A stretch of 64,000 nucleotides of DNA from contig OX457074.1 in the NCBI GenBank assembly GCA_949752795.1, forward strand, positions 35,263,980 to 35,327,979. Direction: 5' to 3'. Origin of the DNA: Hyperoodon ampullatus. Lineage: Eukaryota; Chordata; Mammalia; Artiodactyla; Ziphiidae. Of this stretch, positions 55,498 to 64,000 are shown one piece after another (positions within the stretch are counted from its first letter, which is position 1; each line of letters opens with the position of its first letter). Below the pieces are notes generated by a model. That model saw only the letters and a list, made by a program, of their open reading frames with translations, had not been told where the DNA came from and ran no database searches. The translations under genes were made by a program, and so were the position numbers.

Positions 55498-55836
55498 GGG
55501 CTTCCCTGGTGGCGCAGTGGTGGAGAATCTGCCTGCCAATGCAGGGGACACGGGTTCGAGCCCTGGTCCGGGAAGATCCCACATGCCGCGGAGCAACTAA
55601 GGCCGTGCGCCACAGGTACTGAACCTGAGCTCTAGAGCCCGTGAACCATAACAACTGAGCCCGCGTGCCACAGCTACTGAAGCCCGTGTGCCACAACTAC
55701 TGAAGCCCGCGCACCTAGAGCCCGTGCTCCACAATGAGAAGCCACCGCAATGAGAAGCCCGCGCACTGCAACAAAGAGTAGCCCGCGCTCAGCAACGAAG
55801 ACCCAATGCAGCCAAAAATAAATTTATTTTTTAAAA
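55498..55836 (+). mobile_element. CHR-type SINE, long subfamily
   Basis: Starts GGGGCTTCCCTGG and has the canonical B box GGTTCGAGCC. It then has repeated 'ccacaactactgaagccc'-type units, the 'agaagccaccgcaatgagaa' duplication, 'gcaacgaagacccaatgc', and an AAATAAATTTATTTTTTAAA tail. AAGACATTTACAG (55485-55497) and AAGAAATTTACAG (55837-55849) form a 13-bp TSD with one mismatch. A 142-codon reverse frame (55268-55696) is SINE translation. Confidence 0.92.
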
Positions 55837-55849
55837 AAGAAATTTACAG

Positions 55850-58030
55850 AGGACAAAGGAGAGGAATATTAGGAGCACAGGATTCAGAGTAGCAGGATGA
55901 AGGATCAGCTAGGAGACAGTTCTTTCTCCTGCGGGTACCTCTGAGAGGGGGTGAGATGTGCTTCATCACATTTTAGGGATGTACGTCTGAAAGGAGAACG
56001 GACTCAAAACCCAAAACCTGCAGCAAGATGAGCAATTAAGAGTCTGTACGTAATAGTTCAGGTCGAGGCCCAAGGTCTGAAGGAGTAGGATGATGGGGGG
56101 GAGGGGACGGGGAATGGGGACCGGGGGAGGGGAGGAGTGTGGGAGAGAGCTGAGTGGGTCCTGCTCTGTGGACGCTGCAGCCCCACCGTCACCCCTCCCT
56201 GAGGTCAGGTCAGACATGCCCCTCCCACAGTTCTCAGAGCCCATCCATCACCCACCTGAAATCTCTCTCAGATCACTGTGGTCCACGTCTCTTTGCTACC
56301 ATCTCTTACACCCTTCTCCACCCAGACATTCTCTCCAGGGCTGCCTGGATAACTTCCCAAGTGCTTTTCCACATCTACTCCAGTCCCTTCAAATCTGTTC
56401 TTCAAACCAAGCTTGCACGATTTTTAACTGAAAATATAATATTTTCTTTGCTTCATTCTCTTTGTCTCTCTCTCACTCACACACACACACAGTCACACTC
56501 AGCACATATTTGCTGAGTTCCTAACGGGCTCCAAGCACAGTTCTAGACAATGGAAACAGCAATTTCAATTCTCCTTCCCTCGCAGCGGTTCTGTCTAGTA
56601 GAGCAGGCAGCGAATGAATGAAGAGAAGCTATGTCAGCCCTGCGTAACTGTAACACGGGATTAGCCAAGCAGGGTAGAGGCCGGGGCAGGAGGAGGGCCT
56701 CCTCGTGGACTGGGGAGCCCGGGAGGCGAGGGGAACCGAGGGCTACACGACATCCACCTTCACCTTCTGAGATCCTGTGCTTTCTCAAGGGGGTTACCTG
56801 ATTTTTGAAGATTTTTTAACCTGTAGCTTGATTTCAATCACTCCAAGTCCACTTATGCTCCAAGCACTGAGAAGGTAATAAAATTCTTCTTGGGATCAAG
56901 TGATCAGGTTTGCCTCGCTAATTTTAGAATGTTAAAAAATGTTGACCACAAGAATAGGAACTCTATTGGAAACTACGTTCTCAAGTAAGACCCTTTTTTA
57001 GGTAAATAAAAGCCACTTGGCTCTCAGTGACTGTATTACACATACTTTCCTCAGATTTTTCTAGGGCTAAACCCTTGGAAATATATATAACCGGCTTAGA
57101 AAAACAAAATGTGGCTCTCTTTCTGTCTACCCCTTTGTTGTTGTTGGTTTTTCCACTTCTAGAAGCTTTTATAAACAATTCTCAGGGCAATTTAAATTAG
57201 GTATAAAAAAGCCTCCAGCCTTTAGACTGACCTCAGCTTTCAGCTTAATTCTAGGAATCTTGTCACATTCTAGATGAGAAAATTAACCCTTAGGGATTCC
57301 TTGCCCTCCACTAAAACCAATTTTTGCCTACAGGTGTGTAAAGGAAATACAAATTTGAACATTTAATGTGCAAATATCTTCGAAGCTTTAAAAAATCACC
57401 TATTGTACCAAAAAAGGGGAGGGGGTTCTCAGGGAATTGACATTCTGAAGCGTAGATAATCTCGCAATAATTCAGCACCCTACTTTTATAGGGTATTCCC
57501 AAAAAGATCCTTCGCAAAGGTTATTCAAGTTCAAAGAGAGGAACCATAGTCAACTATGGGGTTTGGGTAAGAAAAAAACGGGTTGGTTGTGTTAAAACTC
57601 ATTCATATTATGAAGACAGGGAAATTTGGAGGCTGTTGTCATCTCTATAGATGTGAAATAAGCACCAAAAATGCCAAGAGCTTGAATTAACCACTGAAAG
57701 AAAGACTAAACGAAAAAGATGTTTTACAGATGGAAATGGGAATGTGGACAACAGAAAAGGGTCCCTAGGTGATTTCTTACAGATATACACAGCCTCTCAG
57801 AGAACAAATTCCACCTACAAAACATGTGCGTTTCTCCACGGTGTGTGGAGTGTTTTTTGTTTTTTGTTTTCTTAGAAGCAGGTCATTTTCTTGATTTAAA
57901 TTAGATTTTTCTATTAATGTATTATCAGTAGAACAGATATGCCAAAAATAATTTGAAAAGTACATTGTAAAAGACTCCAGAGCCAAAAAGAAAGGGGTGT
58001 TTTGGGGGTGGCTTTTTTTTTTTCTTAGTC
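55850..58030. other. Unassigned DNA with a G-rich patch
   Basis: Includes a polypurine G-rich patch at 56088-56140 and a short (CA)n at 56478-56492. No gene is recognised. Frames of 81-120 codons between 55966 and 56788 overlap on both strands and lack domains. 56800-57540 shows no recognisable repeat. Confidence 0.4.
56088..56140 (+). repeat. G-rich polypurine patch
   Basis: A purine-rich stretch with at least six runs of three or more G within about 50 bases; it could adopt a G-quadruplex, but nothing shows that it does. Confidence 0.75.
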
Positions 58031-58034
58031 CATC

Positions 58035-58197
58035 AAGTAAGCCTGCGTTTGGGGGTGATGGACATGTTCTAGAATTGAAGGTGGTGATGGTTGCACAATT
58101 CTGGGAATATCGTTAAAGCCACTGAATTATACGCTTTAAGTGAGTCAATTGTATGGAATGTGATTTGTATTTAAATAAAGCTGAAATAAATATTCCA
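58035..58197 (+). mobile_element. Old L1 3' end
   Basis: 'gggggtgatggacatgttct', 'gtgatggttgcacaattctg', 'gccactgaattatacgcttt' and 'tgtatttaaataaagctg' are the L1M-type 3'-UTR terminal blocks. Confidence 0.8.
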
Positions 58198-61040
58198 ACT
58201 TAAGTGGTCAGAAGCAAAGGCCTGGCTGTGAAAGTTTTCAGGGAATCCAGAAGTTTACTGGGATAGAGGTTTCACAAGCCTTTGAGTAGAACAGGCATTA
58301 AGAACCATCAAGGGGGATGCAGGGGCTGAATGGGTCTTTGCATCTCACTTTCTCTGAACCCTACTTCTTCCCTGAATGTCTCTTCTCCACTGTCCACTAT
58401 TCCTTTCCAGAAATTTCTAGTTGTCAGTGTTGCCCTGATTGATCTTATGTCTCTTATTTGTTCATAATACTGAATTATGGATGTGCTACCTATTATATTC
58501 ATTTTTAAAAGTCCTTGATTCCCCAGCTAAATGTGAAAATCTTACGAATTTGTTTTTTGTTGTCATTGTTTTGTTTTAATTTAAAAACTATGTGGGCTTC
58601 TTTCTTCTGGGCAACAGATCTTGAGTGTGTGTGTTTCAGGAAAACTCAATTCAGAGTCATGCCACATTGAACATCTCAGAGTTCGATTTTTTTTTTTTTT
58701 AAATCCACAAGCAGGTTATGTCATTTGGGGCGTTCAATCAGAAAAACTGAGACAGGTCATTTTCTTGATTTAAAAGATGTCAGAATTATTTCTGGGTTTC
58801 AGATACTTGTAAGGAACCATGCCTGTTTGAGCTTGGGCCACATGAAACTCACTTCACATCATCCCCAACTCCTTAGACAGGATTCCTCCTTAAATAGGAC
58901 TGTTCTTTCAAAATCCAGAGTTCAAACTTAGAAAAAAAATTTCCACCAGAGGGAGAATACTTGCAGGGTCAAAGGACTCAGTGTCAGAGACATCTATGGT
59001 AGTGAACTTGTGTCATAAATCTTTCCCATGTAAGTGAAGTCACTGAGCTTACTGGAAAATGTAGCTAAAACCCCCTATTTTATAAGATTATGGTAGATTT
59101 GTTGGAAGGGGAGTGAGAGGCCCCCCCTCCTTTCTTCCCTCCCTCCTCCCTCCAGAACAAACTGGCTCCAGGAGAAGCCAAAGGTCCATCATTTCATTAA
59201 GGCCTTTTTTTTTTTTTTTTTTTCAGACATGAGCTCATCGCTTTCAGTTCAATAGTAATACATGATTTGTAGAGAGCAACTTATATCAGTGCCTTGTAAA
59301 TAACCACTATTTGACTTCCTTGAAATGTTGGCTCAGACGCTGGAGACACACATGGGTACCAATTCTGCAGCCTCCCAGTCCCTTGATGCCAGACCAGTGA
59401 GAAGAAGCCCACGGAGCCTGCCAAAGGGACGGGTGGCAGAGCATGCCACAGACACATAACCATTTCGGACAGTGTCACTATGCCCTGGTAGGAACGACAG
59501 AAGCCGAGTGGGCTGCATTCCTGGGGTCAGGCGGGCCCCAAAGATTTTTCCTAGTGAATCTGCTCGTGAGTAAGTGGCAAGGATCTCCCCTCCCACCACC
59601 AGAGCCCTTCACATATGGCGGCCCTCACAGGCTGCTCTCAAGTGTCCCCAGGTGGAAAGGGCAGAGTTCGCCATGGTCAGCCATGCAGGTGACGGTGCTC
59701 AGCACCCACACTGAGCAGGGAACTCTGCCACTTGCACACGAGGAAGAGCGCTTGTACTTATTTGCACGCAGGTCTAGGACTGGAGAGTTTGGAAGGGCAG
59801 AATAGGGCTTCTTGGCTTAATCTTTCATCCAGTTCTTAGGGCTCCACTGACAGAAACCGAAACTGCTTGCACGAGTTGTCTCACAACAGGAGGTCCGGAT
59901 AAGGGACACGGTGCTGCCACTGAAAACTAACCAGGAGAATTCGGGAGGGGCCGAAAGGAGGGAGGAGACGCCAGCCCATAATATGTTCTGCCAACCTCCC
60001 AGAAACCCTCGCACTGGAATCCACCTTGGCTGAGAGATGCACACACCGCCAGGAAGGACCCCAGTCAGACCAAATATGGGCACAAGCAAGACGATTGGCC
60101 AGAGACAACCCGGAAAGCTAAGCCCATCACCTTAAAACCTGAGACTGTGAGCCACGTGGCAGAGCCGTTCTCCTGGGTTCCCTCACCCTGCTGCTCTCTG
60201 CCGGGCGCCCCTCCCCAACAAAGTCTCTTGCTTTGTCGGTGCACGTGTCTCCTCGGACAATCCATTTCCAAGTGTTAGACAAGTATCCAGTCTCGGGCTC
60301 TGGAAGAGGTTCCCCTTCCGGTAACACAATGACCCCCAAACCTTCATCAAAAAGAATTGTTTTTTAGGAAGAATGTAAAAGGATGGAGACTTAGAGTCAA
60401 AAGACCTGAGCTTGAGGACCATCCAGTCTATGAGTCGAGGCTCTGAGCGGGGCTTCCTCCACCTGGGTCAAGACGTGCAAGCTCTTGACAATCTCCTCAA
60501 CATCGACCGGGACTGCCTAAGACACCTCTCCTACCCATCTCAAACGAGGGTGCACACGTGCTCTGCACCTACACAGTGCTGTGCAAATGTTAGATAGATC
60601 AACCACAAACCCACCTAGAGCCTGAAGCCATTTCCAACACGTGGGTAGAGAATCCCTATCCCTGGAACCCTACCTTCCATCCTGTGGGAGGCTGAATTAT
60701 CGAATTCCTAAAAAGTAATTTCCTGCGAGCCCTCCAATCCATAGCAAGCACGCGATCCAGTCAACATTTATGGTTATGCAATTCTTAAGATCACGCCTTG
60801 AATGTATTTGAAACAAGTTGTTGAGATGTCTGTGATCTAGTCAGAGAAAAAGCAGATTACAAAACAGTGCAATCCCATTCGGGGGGAACTCTGCATGTGC
60901 ACACACAGGCAGAGACACAGGACAGGTAAAAGTGGTTTTTGCTTGGAACTACAAAAGCACGTCTCGTTTATTTTCTTCTTTTCGCATCATGTGATTTTTT
61001 CAATTTTTCCAAAAATTATATATTTATACTATTGAGAAAA
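58198..61040. other. Unassigned DNA
   Basis: No gene is recognised over 2.8 kb. It contains T-runs at 58688-58700 and 59204-59223 and a possible MIR trace near 60385-60420 ('gagtcaaaagacctgagctt'). GC-rich positions 59330-60340 yield overlapping frames of 65-120 codons on both strands without domains. Confidence 0.4.
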
Positions 61041-61905
61041 AAAATTAAGGGCAACACAAGGCATTTTGAAGAGTTACTGCTTCATCTTTGGCTCTTCTCT
61101 TCCCCAAGGGCCCCAGAGGCAGGGGACCTTTCCGCTCACCTGCAGGCCGGCCCTGCCAGACCAGGACCCTCTCCCAAGTTCGGGGCTCCATCCTCCTCAG
61201 CCCCTCTTGAGTGGTTCCCGTGTTCTCACCCAACAGCCAGGTGGGGCTCAAAGTTCAGGCTCCCTTGTGGTCCTTGATGGGATAAGAAACATCCAGCAAT
61301 GGAGAGAGGGCTTCTCTTATGGGAGGGGCCGCACTGCAAAGATGTGGGCAGGACTGCTCAGGGAAAGGAGAATCCATTGTCAAGGACTCAAACCAGAACG
61401 TCTGTCTTTTAAGGTACATGTGTGTGCGTGTGCATGTTTGTGCAGAGGATTAATTCGGTGTCACAGAGAACTGTTAACGCTGGCTATGTTTCTGGGTTAC
61501 CGGACACCTAACAAAGCAGAGACAATATGTAAAGGCTCAGCTTCACTGTGTAAAGAAACACAAATTACAGGCATTTATGGGATCTGGTCACCATTCATAT
61601 GGAAAAACTTCCCTGGCAAAACAATTATCCATATTGTTAAATACAGGGCTGTTGCCAGATTAACTGTTGTAAATTTTAATTAACTGCAACGCAAAATTGT
61701 TGGCGGGGCTCAGGCATCGCAAGTTGGCCGGCCGTGAAACACTACTGTCTGCTCCCAACTTTGAGAAACTTCAGAGAACATTGACCACAATGGCAAGATG
61801 GGGCCACACGCTTAAGCACAGTTCATTGCACCTTGTGTGATTATCACTATGGCAGGAAGCTAGTCAATTTCCCCAAATTTTAAACAACAAAGCTGTATTA
61901 AGTCT
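61041..61905. other. Unassigned block without recognisable repeats
   Basis: A 205-codon plus frame (61066-61683) is the longest repeat-free frame in the window, but it shows no domain. It has a low-complexity TG-rich segment (CACACLC) and overlaps a reverse frame. 61480-61905 contains no transposon debris that I recognise and includes AT-rich homeodomain-like wording (GATTAACTG, TTTAATTAACTG). It is listed as a candidate conserved non-coding block and not as a gene. Confidence 0.4.
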
Positions 61906-63085
61906 TCAAAAGCTAAAATGCATCCCACTGTTTTCGACCTGTCTCTCCATTACTTACTGTTCAACCATTCTGCACCAACATACCAACCAGATGGCTTATA
62001 TTCATCTTATTTACACTATTTTTTCCAGCCAAACAGTATTAATCCAATCGTATAAACTGATCCATATAAACTCCTTGCGGCCTCAGACCTACAGCAGCCT
62101 CTTCTCTTCCTTCTTGCCCTGGTTGGGTCACCTTGTGGTCCTCCATCCATCTGTCCGGACTCTGCATCCTCGGAACCGTTTCATCACTCCCCGGTGCCTT
62201 CTCTCCTTTCCCTCGGAGCCTCGGTGGGTGGTCCACAGAGTCCAGGCATTGGCACCATCTCTGTTTCAGAGCATTTCCTTGTCTTGGTGTGACTGTTGAA
62301 ATGACTGTTGTCGGAAAGAAAATCGCCCACAAGGATAGATGTCCTGACCCAGCAGATGCAGGGTAACTGGAATTTAAAATGTCTCTTGGTCCATCTTTAT
62401 GCATTTCTTGCCCCCAATACTGTAGAGCTTAATCAATTAATCAGTGCATATTTACTGAGAGGCTAAGTGGTGCCTCGTGTTTTGCTTGGGCTCCAGGGAA
62501 TACTAAAAAGCACAGCCCCCCCCCCCACACACACACACTAGAGGAGCGATACCCATCTATTTAGTTGGGGAAGGGCAAGTTGGGGGTGGAAATTAACCTT
62601 CAAGAAACAGAAAAAAATGACACACACACCCCCAGTCAGACTGACCAGGTAAGATACAGTGAAGTAAGATGGGGTGATTGGAGAGGAGGTTAGAGAAAGA
62701 TGGATCTGACTGGATCCTGAAAGATGGAGAAGATGTGGACATGAACTTGAGAGGAGTTTGATCTTATAAAAGGTACAAAAGACACCAGAGACTCTCTGAT
62801 AGAGGAGTGTTACATGGCACGCTGCAAGTTCTGTCTTAAAAAGATTCCCCTGCTCGTTCTCCACACAAAACAGTGGAAGTAGGGGCGTTGGGGAAGCCAG
62901 TTTTAGACACAACCCTGCGAGACAACCTCTAACAGCCTCTCACGGCCCACCTATTCAAACTCTGTCACTGGGCATCCAAGCCTGATAGAAAGGGTGCTTG
63001 GTTTTTAAAAAGGGCTGAGATGGAAGCCATTAGATTTGGGTTTTTACAAAACATCAGACCACAGAGCTTGAGCATTAAAGACAAA
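61906..63085. other. Unassigned DNA
   Basis: Contains a C-run and (CA)n at 62516-62540. Frames of 77-124 codons on both strands have no domain. Confidence 0.35.
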
Positions 63086-63097
63086 ATGACCAATTAA

Positions 63098-63180
63098 CTT
63101 ATTCTTCTCATTTTACAGGTGAAAAGAGTGAGGTGCAAAGAACTTAAGAAATACACCCAAAGTGTCCTGAGGCCCGGGAC
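63098..63180 (-). mobile_element. MIR SINE fragment, reverse strand
   Basis: 'cttctcattttacaggtgaa', 'gagtgaggtgcaaagaactt' and 'aatacacccaaagtg' match the MIR 3' half in reverse. Confidence 0.6.
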
Positions 63181-64000
63181 CCAGTACACTGCATCCTCAA
63201 TATTCCCTAAGTCAGGACGTGAAAGAACCTCAGGTTCAGAGGGAGAATACATTTGCAAGGAAGACTCCTTACACGAATTCTTATGTGAATTTTCTTAATT
63301 GAAGAAATATCTCGAGAGCTCCCCCAAGCAATGGGATTTCAGTGCCACCACTGAATAGGATTTTCCATGGAAACAATATTGCTTTTGGTTGAGATAACCT
63401 AAACAAAACTGTTCACACAGACCTAAACCCAACTGTTACTTCCTGACATGAAGAGAGGAGGTTAGGAGAAGCACTTTCCAAAACATAGGCCAAGAAAAAT
63501 CTCAGCAGAAAAAGAAACAAAATATAGGAACACCTTGAAGGACTAGATAAAATACTGATCAAGGTGATGACACCTTGTTGACACCTCACTGAGAAAAAGT
63601 GCTTGGAAGTGGAATTTTTCTCCCCTTAGCTGCTCAGCCTGCAGTCAGGGTGTATCCTCAAATTGTTAAGAATTCCAGACTCCCAAACAAGAAGTGCTTC
63701 CTGCTAACAAGGGCCCTGTCTCACCTGTCTGTCCACTTGTCCCCAAACCCCTAGCTCCCCGACCCAAACCAGGTTGTACCCACGTCCCTCACAAATCTTA
63801 CACCTCCAGGGCTTGGTCCAGAGTGGCTCTCTCCACTCTACCTAAAACTCCTTGGAGTCCAGCTCAAGTCCAACCTTCTCAGGAAGTCATCCCAGCTTGC
63901 CCAACACTGGCTAAAGCATCCCACCACCCTGCACTGTTCCTTGGGCTATTCGTGCCCATCTTTCCAGCTCAGCTTATCAGCTCTTTCAAGGCAGGCAGAG
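63181..64000. other. Unassigned DNA
   Basis: The last 250 bases are C/T-rich with an L2-like flavour ('gagtccagctcaagtccaac', 'aggaagtcatcccagcttgc', 'ctcagcttatcagctctttc') that may be a decayed L2 3' end cut by the window edge. No gene is recognised. Confidence 0.35.

Noticed and set aside
61066..61683. 205-codon plus frame as a gene
   Set aside because: No domain, no homology recognised, a low-complexity segment inside and a competing reverse frame. Kept only as part of a conservation candidate.

Overview
This window is nuclear DNA from a mammal, almost certainly a cetacean. It holds thirteen copies of the tRNA-derived CHR-type SINE (5' end GGGCTTCCCTGGTGGCGCAG), an element family known from whales, dolphins and hippos. 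Eleven are the short, CpG-rich subfamily (about 195-205 bp plus an A-tail) and two are a longer subfamily ending in an AAATAA-type tail. Most sit between 8-18 bp target-site duplications (TSDs) that can be read directly. The rest of the recognisable sequence is layered mammalian repeat history: L2 and MIR, L1 fragments of several ages, ERVL-type LTRs (MLT1, MLT2), hAT-type MER5-like elements and one palindromic mariner-type MITE. Family names are from memory of consensus sequences and were not computed.

I found no protein-coding exon, rRNA, tRNA gene or processed pseudogene that I can defend. The longest open frames lie in SINE/L1 sequence or are chance frames with no recognisable domain. The window is best read as intergenic or deep intronic DNA. 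There is no operon, CRISPR array or other prokaryote-like system, and I see no convincing undescribed biological system.

Layout. 1-9.5 kb: mostly unassigned single-copy-like DNA, with an MLT1 LTR (6.6-7.0 kb) and a perfect interstitial telomeric array (5541-5579). 9.8-13.4 kb: one L2 remnant split by an old L1, which itself carries a younger L1 tail, with a CHR SINE at the junction. 13.4-24 kb: sparse repeats, three SINEs (one on the minus strand), MER5-like elements and an inverted L1 3' end. 24-25.5 kb: AT-rich reverse-strand L1. 27-29 kb: L2 interrupted by an MLT2-type LTR and a MER5 copy, then an L1 3' end. 29.6 kb: mariner palindrome. 31-32 kb: old repeat split by an MLT1 LTR. 36.8-39.2 kb: long collinear L2 remnant hosting a scrambled L1 tail. 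39.2-40.5 kb: a SINE inside a 5'-inverted L1 inside a MIR. 41.8-48.1 kb: L1-rich tract that trapped four SINEs. 50.5-53.5 kb: reverse-strand MaLR provirus with both LTRs, hosting a SINE within a SINE. 53.5-55.1 kb: old L1 ORF2 remnant. 55.5 kb: long CHR SINE. 55.9-64 kb: mostly unassigned.

The main interest is the readable order of insertions, a few structural curiosities (twin-primed L1, reused target site, palindromic L1 tail, mariner hairpin, telomeric array, SINE strand bias), and several repeat-free blocks worth testing for conservation.
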